From the NCBI RefSeq assembly GCF_029407905.1, contig NC_073635.1, forward strand, positions 33,595,501 through 33,659,500: a DNA stretch of 64,000 nt. The letters are read 5' to 3'. A model generated the notes under the pieces. It was not told the origin of the DNA and made no database searches. It was given only the letters and a program-made list of their open reading frames with translations. The stretch's first letter is position 1; every line of letters begins with the position of its first letter. The position numbers were made by a program, and so were the translations under genes. This DNA comes from Bubalus kerabau (lineage: Eukaryota; Chordata; Mammalia; Artiodactyla; Bovidae). Of the stretch, positions 1 to 11,926 are shown piece after piece.

Positions 1-76
1 GAGCCTGGTGGGCTACTGTCCATGGGGTCGCAAAGAGTTGGACACGATTGAGCAAATAACACTTTCACATTCACAA
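1..76 (+). repeat. Bov-tA SINE, 3' end
   Basis: The window opens inside the BovB-derived tail of a Bov-tA element (…GGGGTCGCAAAGAGTTGGAC…), which ends in a short A/C-rich run. Confidence 0.85.
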
Positions 77-1319
77 GCGCTTACAAGTCTCTTGGGCTGC
101 GGCCTGAGAATCTGCATTCCTAAGGAGGCCTCTGAGCAATGCTGATGTTGCCTTCCCCGGGGGAACCTCCAGCGAAGCCGACAAAAGTGAGTTCAGCACC
201 TCACAGCTTCTGGGTCCAGTGTCCAACCAGGGACCAATGTCATGTCTGCTACACGCAAGCTTAGTCCTCTCTGTTAGCACCAGTTTCAACAGTTCACACC
301 TTTAAAGACCCTCGGGAAGGAACCTGACTTCAACAGCATTTTCATGAAAGCATTCACTTGGGAACATCTCACATGTGTGAAGGGGAGTGTTCTCTGGGTA
401 GAGGTGTGTGAGAACTGATTGTAGAAAGCTTGAACAAATCAACAAAAAATGAGTAACACCCTCACAGGAAAAAGGCCAAGAGTAGTCTTAAAGAGGCATT
501 TGATTAAATATTAATAAGAAATACAGATGGCCAGTACGTGTCAAAAGCGATAAATCTCATGGGTAATCAAACAAATGGAAGGAAACATTACAAGAATGCA
601 TTTTTCAAATACTGGTTTAGAAAAAAATTAAAAGAATAATAACCAGTATTGGCATGGGTATGAGGAAAATAACCGCCCTTTCAGATTGAAGGGACCATAA
701 ACAGGTACATTGAAGGAACAATCCGGTGAGATGCAGCAAAAGTCCCTGTAAGGAACACAATCTTTATAGTATTCTCTTTCTGGGAGTTGTTTTTGGGGAA
801 GCAAGCAAACCTGTGCACCAAGATATACGCACAAGGTGATTCATTGCTGTGTTGTTTAGCGTAGCAAAAATAATGCACACCTCCTAAATAAGTGGTAAAA
901 TAACACTGATCTATCTATGGTTGTAAAGGGGTACTCCACAGCCACCTAAAAGATACTGTGGATTCTAGTTCTCTCCTACTGGGAAGGATGTTCAGCATAC
1001 ATGTGTTGGAAAAGCAGTTTAGAGAGCTACATGTATAATGCGAATGAAATTTGTTTCTAAAGAACATTCATATTTACATTAAAGGTCAGAAATCCGGGTT
1101 ACTGTGCTTGTCTCTGGGGGGAAAGACTTGGGTTATTTTAATCAAATCTCTGGCTGTTGCTTATCTGTAATATCTATTTTTTCTACAATGACTATGTATT
1201 ACAAGAGTTTGTTGTTGTTGTTTTAATCTCCCATTTTGGCACATGAAGAGGAGCCCACAAAAGAAACCAGTTGCAAAGATGAAAGGTGTTTACCAAACTG
1301 AGTTGTATCGTGGGGGTCG
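77..1319. other. Single-copy-looking stretch, nothing recognised
   Basis: AT-rich sequence with short chance frames only. No repeat family or exon is apparent. Confidence 0.5.
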
Positions 1320-2000
1320 GGGATGTCACTGCGGGCCAACTGAAAGGCGGTAATTAGGCTGAACCTCAAGGGATGGGGCATTCAGGGGAGACGCAGAGTC
1401 GCCGGCGGCCAGCGAATGCCACGGGGACCCCAGGAACCACAAACGCGGGATGCTGCGGGGAGAGGCAGCCCGCCTCCTGCCCCCGCCCCAACCGCGGGCA
1501 TCTGGGTCCAGGCGGGGACCTGGCCCCCGGAAGACGCTGCCCCGCGTGCGCTGGGTGTCCCAGCCTCGCCCGCCCAGAGGCCGCCTCTGCGTGCGCCGCC
1601 ACCCCGCGCGTGACACCTCAGGGTGCGCCCCCGCCACGGGCGTAGGACACCCTCCCCTCCCTCCCGCGCACAGGTGGGCTTGGTTCCCACGGCAACCTGG
1701 ACACCGCCCCGCGACTCGCCGCGGGAGCCGCAGCCCAGCTGGGGGCAAGGTCACGGTCACGCTCCGCGCCGGGGGAGGGGAGGGGCCAGCAGCCGGCCCC
1801 GCCCAGCGGCCTCTCCCTTATCCCCCGCCCTGGGGAGGGGCGCGGGCGCTGGGGCGAGTCCGGACCCTCCCGGGCCCGCGGAGACCACGCGGGGACTGCC
1901 ACCTCCCCCCCCCAGGGGCGCGTGGTCCGCGCTGACCAAGGCGGGACTCGCGCCACGGCGGCCCCCGCTCCCCCGTGACGACCCCGCACCCTAAAACAGG
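1320..2000. promoter_or_regulatory. CpG-island-like block, possible promoter of an unidentified transcript
   Basis: The block is strongly GC-rich with many CpG dinucleotides and several CCCCGCCC boxes of the Sp1 type (near 1479, 1797 and 1823), in sharp contrast with the AT-rich flanks. Open frames on both strands here reflect the base composition and match no protein I know. On the minus strand just to the right, AAAAG followed by gtgagt (2043-2048) is a good splice-donor match. In human, WASF3 is the next gene downstream of CDK8, but I recall it lying much further away, so I do not assign the island to it. Confidence 0.55.
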
Positions 2001-2372
2001 AACAGCCTGCTGGGGACCCGAACTGCGGCTCGGTTACCCAGAACTCACCTTTTCAGCAAACTCCACCGAACCGAACACAACCAAGAACTGGTTGGGAAGC
2101 AGAAAAGCCTGCCGTGGGAACAGGGATTTCTAAAGCCAGTGAAAAGCGGTTGGTGAGCCAGGGAGCGGGGCCCTTGAGGAGGGCCACCCTAGCTGCTCCC
2201 CGAAGTCCCCTGTTTGCTGAGACCTGCAGCTTCTCGACAGCAGAAATTGACTTCTGCCGGCTGGGAACGCAGGACGTCTGGGATCCGCGCGCAGCTGGGC
2301 GGGTTCTCATGAGGCCCTCTTCTGGGTTGCAGACCACAGACTCCTTGTGTCCTCACATGGGTTGGGGGCGCT

Positions 2373-2745
2373 CTCAGTTCAGTTCTGTCTCTCAGTAGTG
2401 TCTGACTCTGTGACCCCATGGGCTGCAGTACTCCAGGCCTCCCTGTCCAGCACCAACTCCCGGAGCTTGATCAAACTCATGTCCATCCAGTCAGTGATGC
2501 CATCCAGCCATCTCAGCATACTGGGCACCTATCGACCTGGGGAGTTCATCTTACAGTGTCATGTCTTTTCACCTTTTCATACTGTTCATGGGATTCTCAT
2601 GGCAAGAATACTGAAGTGGTTTGCCATTCCCTTCTCCAGGGGACCACATTTTGTCAGAACTCTCCACCATGACCTGTCCATCTTGGGTGGCCCTACACGG
2701 CATGGCTGGTGGTTTCATTGAGTTGGACAAGGCTGTGGTCTGTGT
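2373..2745 (-). repeat. BovB LINE fragment with internal deletion
   Basis: Positions 2373-2522 are the antisense of the BovB 3' end. The following 220 bp match a more upstream BovB segment as I remember it, also antisense, so most of the element between them is missing. Confidence 0.6.
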
Positions 2746-3440
2746 GATAAGTTTGGTTAGTTTTCTGTGATTGTGGTTTTCATCCTGGGGTCCCTTTAAT
2801 GAGACCACTCCTCCCATTCACAAGGGCTCCACTCTCCTGACCTAATAACCTCCCAAAGGTCCCACCACCTCAGACCATTGTCTTGAAGGTCAGGATGTGA
2901 ACATATAGATTTGTGGGGACACAAGAATTTGTGCATGACATCCCCCAAGCCAGTTTGGTTATCTGGTTTCCTGGCCAACACAAAAGAGCCACGGGGCAAA
3001 ATGGAGCCCCTCCCAGACCCCTCTTATTGGGCTACACCCTGTCCCTAGCCTCCAGGAATATTGGCTGTTGTGGACTCACAGGTGTCCCCTTCTTTGGAGA
3101 CTTGTCTTTGGTCAAACCAGATCTGACTCACCCTGAGGGTGGTTAGAAGCATCTGCCCTCCCCACCCCCAGGCAACCCATAGCCAGTGACTGACTGGCAG
3201 AGGAGTGCCAAGGTTGACTGCTTTGCATCCAGCTGCAAGCTATCAGATGCAGTCCTGCTTCAGGGCTCCCAGCTGAGAGTGCATCCTTCACAGTCCCCAC
3301 TGCCCAGCACTGCTCCTTTTCTGCCATCTCCTGAGAGCTAGAAATGAGAGCTTGGAAGAGACTGTCCAAGCCAGTGTCCCCAAATCTGGCTGGACAACAG
3401 CTTGTTGAAATGCAGATTCCAGGGCCCCCCCTAGACCTTT
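2746..3440. other. Intergenic stretch with an ancient repeat remnant
   Basis: About 2800-2940 resembles a common old mammalian interspersed repeat that I cannot name with confidence. The rest looks unique. Confidence 0.4.
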
Positions 3441-3693
3441 GGTGGTGTTAGTTGCTGTCTTTGAGACCCCATGGACTGCAGCACACCAGGCTTCCCTGTC
3501 CTCTACTATCTCCTAGAGTTTGCTCGGATACATGTCCATTGAGTCGGTGATGCCACCCAACCATCTCATCCTTTGTCATCCCCTTCTCCTCCTGCCTTCA
3601 ATCTTTCCTAGCATCAGGGTCTCTTCCAATGAGTCGGCTCTTCGCATCAGGTGGCCAAAGGATTGGAGCTTCCACTTCAGCATCAGTTGCTCC
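3441..3693 (-). repeat. BovB LINE 3' end
   Basis: Antisense of the BovB 3' terminal 250 bp, including the region that reads …ERTDSLE/KTLMLG-like in the sense direction. It is diverged. Confidence 0.75.
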
Positions 3694-4393
3694 AGATCTA
3701 CCATGTCAGAATTCAGTGTGGGAGGTAGGAATCTGCATTCTCAGCAAGTTTACCAGATTAAATGCTGCAGGTGGTCCTGAGACTGGCATCTGAATGAGAG
3801 GATCTCGCCTCTGAATGGAGGACCACACTTGTGCTTTTTCATAATGATGCCTCTGAGAGATCAAGACACTGTATGAAACATCAGAGCTTTAGAGACTACC
3901 TTTCAGGGCTGCTCGCCCCTCAGTACGTCCAGCAGAGTCAGCCCTGCTGGGCCTCACTTTCAAGGATGCTGCTGCTGCTGGGGGTTACTTCCTGCTCTTG
4001 CTCCTGAAAGGTCAAGTGCATGGGTGTTGGACCCTGGCAAAGGCTGCACTGCTGGAGTTCAGGGGGAGTCCCCTGGGGCCTGGCATGGCCTCAACTTGTG
4101 AGCACAGCCCTGGCCAGGGCCTGCCTCTGCCAGTGCTGGGGACAGCCCTGAACATCTGCTTTGCTCTTGAACTGATGAGGCTCTGGGTGCATTCTTGGTG
4201 CTGGTGCCAGGGCCAGGGGCCAGCGCATGACAACTGTTCCTAACTGTGAAGGAACTCAGACCCCACCTCCACTGGGAGAATGGCATACCCTGCTCTGCCT
4301 CACAGCCTGGGTTTGCCTTCTCCTTAAAGAAAAAGGAGTTTTGACCTCCCATCATTTAGTACTTGAGAACAGCACCTCTCTATAATTACAAAT
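3694..4393. other. Intergenic, nothing recognised
   Basis: Moderately GC-rich sequence with chance frames on both strands near 4000-4350. No family match. Confidence 0.45.
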
Positions 4394-4600
4394 GGGCTTC
4401 CTGGGTGGTTCATCGGTAAAGAACCAGCCTGCAGTGTAGGAGACACAGAGACATGGGTTCAATCCCTGCGTCGAGAAGATTCCCCTGGAGGAGGACATGG
4501 CAACCCACTCCAGTATTCTTGCCTGGAGACTCCCATGGACAGAGGAGCCTGGCGGGCTGTGGTCCATAGCATCACAAAGAGTCAGACATGACTGAGCACA
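4394..4600 (+). repeat. Bov-tA SINE
   Basis: A nearly complete copy: a tRNA-derived head (GGGCTTCCTGGGTGG…) followed by the BovB-derived body and tail. Confidence 0.85.
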
Positions 4601-4617
4601 TACACACACTCATAATT

Positions 4618-4695
4618 ACATATATAGATGGATAGATGATAGACATATAAAATGTGAGTGTAGGGTAGTTCTATCTATCTGTCTATCTATGTCTG
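4618..4695. repeat. GATA-type tetranucleotide repeat block
   Basis: Degenerate GATA units at about 4624-4645 are followed by CTAT units at about 4668-4694, so the two halves are roughly inverted. Confidence 0.6.
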
Positions 4696-6060
4696 ACATT
4701 TATCTGGCCAATTCCTAACCCATCAAGAATGGTGGCCACTTTTTTTCAATCTATCACCTGATACAAATAAAAGTATTTTTCATATCTGGCAAGAGGCTAG
4801 TAGCAACAGCATCACCCAGAGGCACACAGACCAGTTTTACTTCTTAGCGTTTCATTTCATCCCGTGATACACTGTGACTCAGAGAAGCAGCGACAAATAA
4901 ACACGGACAACATTTGACTGAAGGAGCACATAACAACTGGAGCTAGAGCCGCGGCAACCTACGTGCTGGGGGCAGAGAGAGGGAGGCTGGAGGGGGAACA
5001 TCCCAGGGCTTAGATGTCCCTGGAGCTCTTTGTGGGAAATGAACCAGCGTCCAAAAGTCAGAAATCCCACGACAGCTGCTCAGGGCCACTGATGCCCATG
5101 AAATCCAACCGCCATAAATCCGGGGCCTTGCGGGGGTGGGGGGCGGGCTGGATGCATGAATTTGGATGCAAAAGGAGGATTTTCCAATATCAAAGCAACA
5201 CACCCAGAGAGTCAGAGACTCCTTGGCGCTCTTGAAAAATCAAAGGCATGTGTAGGGTCCTGAAGTGTGGATTCCACCCCTCCCCCCACCCACAATGGCC
5301 CTGCCCAGGAGCCCTGGAGTCTCTGTGGGGCCCAGTCTTTGGTCTCAGAGAGCAGCGGGAGGTGTGGGGACAGGATGGGGCATGCGTCACTCTGTCAGAG
5401 GCGTCACCAGCCGAGGAGTCAGCCAGGCGGGATTCCTTCCTCCTGGTCACTGAGGCTCCTTGGCCGGCACCCTGAGGCTGGGTGAATTCCCAGCCCCACA
5501 GGGCTGTGGTCACGCCTGCTCTTGTCACCGGTGTTACAAGCCTGGTGTGTGAGTCACTGCACATCCCATTATCAGATGGGTAAGAGGGCAGCAGTGGGGC
5601 CTTCCTTGTCACTACTTCCTGCTGCAAACCTCACGCTGAGTGTTGGAGGCAGGGACGGTGTGTGGACGGGACCAGACAGACAGACTGCCGGTGCCCCAGG
5701 AGGACTCTGAGAAAAGCCCCCTTGCCCCAATGTATCTTTCTCATTAGGAAACCATGGTACTTGAATTCCTGCCAGGAGAGTTACTTATTCAGTTAAATTA
5801 CTCCATAAAGTACGGCTTAACAAGGAATAAGGAGTTGATGTAGCAATTCAGTGAATTGTTGTCTAGTCTCAGGTAGTTCACAGGATGAGCTAAGCAGAAG
5901 GGCAGGTGAGCTTGGGCAGAGGGAGTCAGGACCGTGGGTGTGGCTGGGAGGACAATGAGAGAATGAGGCAACTGGGTGAGCAGAGAATGCTCCGGGCAAC
6001 TGGATGGGAAGGGGCGGAGGAGGCAAGGAACAGAGTTGTGGGGGGTGGTGGGCAGAGCTG
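4696..6060. other. Intergenic, nothing recognised
   Basis: The stretch is GC-richer around 4900-5700, with several overlapping chance frames, and includes a G-rich run near 5128-5146. No gene or repeat is identified. Confidence 0.45.
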
Positions 6061-6260
6061 GGGCTTCCCATGTGGCAAGAGTGGTAAAGAACTCGCCTGC
6101 CAATGCAGCAGACTTAAGAGACACAGGTTTGTTCCCTGGGTGAGGAAGGAAATGGCAACCCACTCCAGTATTCCTGCCTGGACAATCCCATGGACAGAGG
6201 AGTCTGGTGGGCTACAGTCCATGGGGTCACACAGAGTGGGACACCACTGAGTGACTTAGC
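6061..6260 (+). repeat. Bov-tA SINE
   Basis: Sense-orientation copy from GGGCTTCCCATGTGG through …GAGTGACTTAGCAC. Confidence 0.85.
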
Positions 6261-8097
6261 ACGTGGGGGAGAGCTGGTGGGAGCAGGACAGGAGGAGTGA
6301 AATAGGCCCTTCTATGCTTAGGGTCTTGCGCACACATAATTTTCATACAAAGGTGATGTCACCTTCTATATGCAATTTCTGGCTGTTAAAATGGGGTGGA
6401 AAAAATGCAAGCAGAATTGATTCAAAAAGCAGCACAAAATCACCCTGAAAAACAACTTGTTTTCATCCCCAGAAATCATCGGTTGATTGTTATGCTCAGG
6501 ATCTGGACAAAAGAGTACTTTAAAGTTTGCCAATCAAAGACGTCTAAGTAGGACACGGAGAGCAGGCGGAACACGGGCGGCGAGGCCATGGCAGCACGTG
6601 TAACTCTGGAATGCACAGCTGCACTCCGCAGCACAGCTGGGAGGGAGCAGTGCCGGCCCAGTCAGCCCAGCCCGCCCTCAGTCCTGGCGCCTTCAGAGCA
6701 CCGGCCGGCTGCCGAGCCTTGCATCCGGAGTCTTGAGGTGTATGAGGATGAAGATATGGTCCTTCTCAGGAAGGTCACCATCCAGAGGAGGTTAAGGAAT
6801 ACACGCTATGGAGTAGAAATAGCCCTGATGTGAAGGCTGCCATCAGAATTCAATTTCATAGCACCATTCTGAGCAACTGTTTCATTTTCTGTAACAAAGA
6901 GTAATAATATATACCTCCCAGGGTTGCATAAACCTTGAAGGAGCTAATAAAAAGTCTTAATGCAATGATTGATCTAATAAATGTTAGCTTTCCTCCTTTC
7001 CACAAATGTGTCTAATACATGGCAGAATGTGATGTGTCACAAAAGAACTGTGTTCTGAGGATTCAGAAAATAGAGGCGCAATTGCCTATATCTGGGGAAG
7101 CTCGGAGCAGAGTTCATGTACTTGGTTTTGAAGATGAGCAGATTTAGAGATGGAGGAACAGGGGAGGAGGACTTCCAGGCAGAGCGACCAGCATCCAGGG
7201 ACAAAGACTAGGAGCAGGTGACCACTGCATGGGAGACAAAATTGGAAGCTTACCAGGGTCATGCCATTGAGGGTCTTGATGCAAGGCTAAACCTCAGGGG
7301 TAACCAAAAGTATTTGAGCAGGGAGCTGAGCTTGATCAGAGCTCTGCTTTATAATTATGACTGTTATAGCTGTTTCTTGTCAACTGGAAGGGAGACTGTT
7401 GAGGACGAGATGCTGGAAGCATGACCTCGTGGTCTTAGATTGGATAAAGGAGTGAATACATCCCCTAACCCGCCTGACTTAGCTAATGAGCTAATAAGCT
7501 TCAACTCCATAGCTCGGTGAAGAATGAGATTAGGTCAAACAGGAAAAGCAAAAAAATTACGCTTGGAGAAAAAAATACCTTTACTGAAGCTGGAAAATCA
7601 TGCCTTCTCTATGGAGTGGTGTATCATTGGGTTGTTGTGTCTATTGCTTAGAAATGTCGTCATTGCCAGTATGAAGGCTCGTGGTGGATTCTCTGAGCTT
7701 ATAGGAGCCCTTGGTCCCATTGCCGGGGAGAAGCTCAAGCATCCAAACTCAGAAGAACTGGACAGGAAGGCTTCTTACGGTTTGAGTGAATGTTACCCCA
7801 CATTTAACATGCTCTGCATTTTCTTACTCGGGGAAAATGAGCCATCCGTCAATCTTCAGAATGGGAGGCTCTGTGGAGACGGGAACCCTAAAGCCAGACT
7901 GGAAGCAGCTTTTCTCAGATACGATGTTTGAGGTTTGCTCCTTTTTTTTATTGTTTAATTGGACGAGGTTTGCTCTTGCCTCATACATCTATGACACATT
8001 CCTTGACCTTTCAGAATTTTTATTTAATTTTAAAAGGAGTTATGATAAAAGTACATTTTATCCTAAACATGGTGGGTTTTATTAAAACGTTGGTCAT
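6261..8097. other. Intergenic, with an ancient-repeat-like part
   Basis: About 7140-7430 has the wording of an old mammalian interspersed repeat of unassigned family. A 135-residue frame at 7524-7931 and an 81-residue frame at 6588-6833 match nothing I recognise and show no signal or domain. Confidence 0.4.
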
Positions 8098-8127
8098 ACA
8101 CACACACACAGACACACACACACACAT
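8098..8127. repeat. (CA)n microsatellite
   Basis: About 15 CA units with one GA interruption. Confidence 0.85.
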
Positions 8128-8232
8128 GAAAAGGGGTTCAGAGAAAGAAACAGAGAGACATAGAGAAGCACAGAACAGAAAGCTCTTGGCAGCTCTCAGG
8201 CCAGGACCCAGTTGTGATTTAAGAACTGCCTG

Positions 8233-8360
8233 TGGGATTTCCCTCGTGGTCCAGTGGTTAAGACTCCACACTCCCTGTGCAGGATCATGGGTTCTATTCC
8301 TAGTCAGGGGATTAAGATTCTGCAAGCTGCATGATGCAGCCCCCCCCCCCCGCCCCAAAA
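8233..8360 (+). repeat. CHR-like tRNA-derived SINE
   Basis: It begins TGGGATTTCCCTCGTGGTCC with the typical …CAGTGGTTAAGACTC head and ends at a C-rich then A-rich tail. Confidence 0.75.
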
Positions 8361-9080
8361 AAGGAGCCCTTTTTGTAAGGTCCCTGCGTGGGCTGTTGAA
8401 AACAAAGGAATTTCACAACATTTCAGGGCTGAGTGGAGGAGAGGGCAACCAGCTGCTTCCTCACTTAACACGGAGTCCCACTGGCTCCGTTGCAAATGGC
8501 AGAAATGTCAGACCAACTCGCAGACAAATATCTGCAGAAAGATGTCCTCAGGGCAGCTGAGGACACTGGGCTCTGCTCTCCCCACGTCAGTGGCATCTGT
8601 GACCAGCATGCCTAGCCCTCCAATGCTGAGCTCTCCATCGGGGAGTCTTCACAACTCCACATGACACATCATCCAGCCCATAAGGGAAAACCTGCTTTTC
8701 TCTCCTTTGAGGACAAACAGTGTCATCAGTGGGCCGGAGGGGAGGAGGTTGGTGGCGGGGAGGGGGGACTTCATTTCCTGTAGTAAGACAGAGCCCGAGA
8801 TCCTGGGCTCAAAGCTCAAGGATGGACGGGTCACCCTCTTTGATTGAAGGTTTACATCAGGGAGAATTTGCGCCACCAGCTCAATGTGAATGCACTTGAC
8901 AAGTGACACGCTGTGAAAAGAAGTCAGAATGATATTGTGAAGAGGAGAATAACAGTCATAACAGAATCTGAAAAAACTCGAGGGTGGGTGATGAGAGTGG
9001 CACTGTCCCCAGGGAGGAGGCAGGGAGGTGACACGCTATCTCATCTCCTTGGCATTCTTATTGGTGTTGGCGTTTTGTCG
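8361..9080. other. Intergenic, nothing recognised
   Basis: Unique-looking sequence without a supported frame. Confidence 0.45.
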
Positions 9081-9274
9081 TGCAGTCGTGTCCGACTCTT
9101 TGTGACCCCATGGACTGTAGCCCGCAGGCCCCTCTGTCCATGGGATTGCCTAAGCAGGAATACAGGAGTGAGTTGTCATTTCCTTCTCCAGGAGATCTTC
9201 CTGACTCAGGGATTGAACCTGTGTCTCCTGCACTGGCAAGCAGATTCTTTACTGCTGAGCCACCTGGGGAGCCC
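9081..9274 (-). repeat. Bov-tA SINE
   Basis: Antisense copy from the tail (GCAGTCGTGTCCGACTC) to the head (…GAGCCACCTGGGGAGCCC). Confidence 0.85.
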
Positions 9275-9357
9275 ATGAACGAGTAATTTGATATCCTGGT
9301 TTGTAAAGGGGTGTGAATCTGTTCACTGGCATTTTAATAGATCTAAGTTGTAAGGAG

Positions 9358-9578
9358 GCCTTCCCAGATGACACTAATGGTAAAGAACCAGCCTGCCAAA
9401 GCAGGAGACATAAGAGACGTGAGTTCTATCCTTGGGTCAGGAAGATTCCCTGAAGGAGGACATGGCAATCCACTCCAGTATTCTTGCCTGGAGAATCCCA
9501 TGGACAGAGGAGCCTGGCAGGCTCATGGGGTCACACACAGTCAGACACAACTGAGTGACTAACACTTTTTCACTTTCA
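9358..9578 (+). repeat. Bov-tA SINE
   Basis: Sense copy lying 83 bp from the preceding antisense copy, so the two form an inverted SINE pair. Confidence 0.85.
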
Positions 9579-11722
9579 AAGTGAGGACTAAGTAATAGTC
9601 TAGTTGCATTGACCTTGAAGTCAATGAGGATTAAACAATATAACACACAAATAACACCTTGTTTATGGGATGCTGGGCTTGCACTGTCCCATGGGGTCAG
9701 AATCCCCAGTCTTTCCACTGCGTGTTCTCTTATTCACGTGTTCATTCATCCATTTACTCCTTCACTCATCAGCAAGTTACTGGGAACTTATCATTGTTCC
9801 AGGAGCTAGGGGTACAGCATGAAAAGACTGTCCTTAACCTCGAAGAGTTTGCAGTCAAGAGAGACACAGTGAGGTTCTGTACCCAATGCCAAGGTGTGGA
9901 TGGAAGATTTCACTGGCTGTAAATCAAAGCTTCCTCCTTGGGTTTGATTCATTTGCTAGAGTGGCTCATAGAACTCAGGAAACCTGTTTACTCTTGAGAT
10001 TACTGGTTTATTTCAAAGGATATTAAAGGATGCAAACCAACAGCCAGACGAAGGGCCGCAGAAGGGTGAGCCCCCGAACAAAGTGACACATGGAAGGGTT
10101 TGGGTTCCCCAACTGAGAAGTTCTCTGAACCTCATCATTTGGGGTTTGTGTGGAGTCTTTGTTACACAGGCACGACTGATCAAATCATGATTAAATCATC
10201 TGCAACTGAGTCAACCTCCAGCACTTCCTCTCCCTGGAGATTAGGGGGTGGGGCTGAAAGTTCCACCCCTTTCCTGGTTTGTTCCCCTGGCAACCAGCAC
10301 CCCCACTTCCAAGAGTCACCTCATCAACATAAACCCAGCTGTGGTAGAAAGGGTCTCACTATGTATAACAAGATACCCATTTCACCTTGATGGCTCTGAA
10401 GCAATTTCAGGAACTGAGGACAAAAGGCCAAATATTATTATAACAAAAGATGCTCCCATGGCTCTTATTGATCAGGAAATTCCAAGGTTGTCAGAGCTGT
10501 GAGCTGGGAATAGATGAAGACCAAAATACATGTTTTTTTTTTCTTTTGGTTTGTTTGTTTTAAATAAATCTCAGTATCACAGCAAGTAATGGAAGCAGGA
10601 GAGAGTTTGGGGGAGCAGAGCCGAGGGAGCCCCCAGGGGTGCCTGGCAGAGCCAGAAACCATGGAACAGAAGCAGGTTTGGCTGTGCCCGGAGGCGAGAT
10701 CCTGCCTTTGAGTGAAAGTGTGCAGGGCGATAGAATGAGCTGGACAAGTCTGGAGAGGCATGAGGATCAGAGACGGCTGAAGGGCCACGGGGCAGTGGAG
10801 GGGGCCAGCTTGGGGGAGAAGGGTCTGAGCAGGTAACACAGACGTGCCCCAGAGGGTGGCCCTGAGGGTCCACTATTCCCCAAGGAACAGACAAGCCCAG
10901 CTCTGTTTCCATCAGCCAAGCAAACATCTATCGAGCGACCCAAAAGCATCACTTTGCTCTTTAAAGAGCCTGCGGGTAAAATCTTTGTCCGAGTCTTTTT
11001 GCCTTCCATCCTCTCTCCTGCAGCACCCTCGGACACTTTCTGTCCAGTTCCATTCCCTTGGGGCCTCTCATAAATCTCCCCTCTGCATCATGGTGCTCCA
11101 CAGAACAAAATTCCTGGTTTATCTTATCTGGATGACGACAGTAGTCTTTGTTAAACACAAATTCTTTAAAAGGTTACTTTCCATTTACAGCTATTACAAA
11201 ATACCGGAATTACAAAATATTCCCCAGACATCCTTGAGCCCATCTTACATCCAACAGTTTGTACCCCTCTTCCCCCACTCTGTGTTACCCTTCCCTCCCC
11301 TCCCCACCGTAACCCTAGTCTGTTCTCAGTATCTGTGAGGCTTCTTCTTCTTCTGTCTTATTAGTCTTTTAATCAGTTCCTCAGCTTTTTTATCTTGCTG
11401 TCCCCTCCAATCTGTCTTCCTCCCTGCCTCCAGAGTAATATTTACAAAACCTAAAGCAGAATGTGTCTATTGCAGCTTAAAAGTATTCAGCGAGCTCTCT
11501 TTGTTTACAGGATAAAGCCTATGTACCTTAGTATGTGGTACGAGACCCTACAAGCTTAACTGCCAACCACACTGTCGCCTCTGGACATGCTCTTCCTGGA
11601 ACCTCGGGTTTTAACTAACCACTTGCATTTCCTAGAATCTGTCTGGCTATTTCCAGCCTGCGAGGTGTTTTTCTTCTGCCCTTGCTGCCTGGCATTGTTT
11701 TCCCTCCTTTAGTGTTTTTTAG
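9579..11722. other. Intergenic, with old repeat remnants
   Basis: About 9700-9870 and 9930-10500 have the look of ancient mammalian interspersed repeats of families I cannot name with certainty. From 10570 to 11720 nothing is recognised, although frames such as 10844-11338 are open; they have no known domain. Confidence 0.4.
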
Positions 11723-11926
11723 TGTTAGTTGCTCAGTCATGTCTGACTCTTTGTGACTCCATGGACTGCAGCCCACCAGGCTCCTCTGTCCATGGGATTC
11801 TCCAGGGAAGAATACTGGAGTGGGTAGCCATTCCCTTCTCCAAGGGATCTTGCTGACCTAGGGATTAAACCCAGGTCCCCTGCACTGCAGGCAGATTCTT
11901 TACCATCTGACTCACCAAGGAAGCCC
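11723..11926 (-). repeat. Bov-tA SINE
   Basis: Antisense copy ending …CTCACCAAGGAAGCCC. Confidence 0.85.

Noticed and set aside
1326..1994. Overlapping open frames of 90-161 codons on both strands
   Set aside because: GC-rich island sequence has few stop codons. The translations are Pro/Arg/Gly-rich and unlike any protein I know.
6588..6833. Frame MAARVTLECTAALRSTAGRE... as a small gene
   Set aside because: ATG context is reasonable (GAGGCCATGG) but no family match and no sign of splice sites or conservation could be judged; evidence is too thin to list.
7524..7931. Plus-strand frame of 135 codons
   Set aside because: No similarity recognised, AT-rich with no start context or neighbouring exons; likely chance.
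8098..8127. Repeat arrays as CRISPR
   Set aside because: These are plain dinucleotide microsatellites without spacers, in a mammalian genome.
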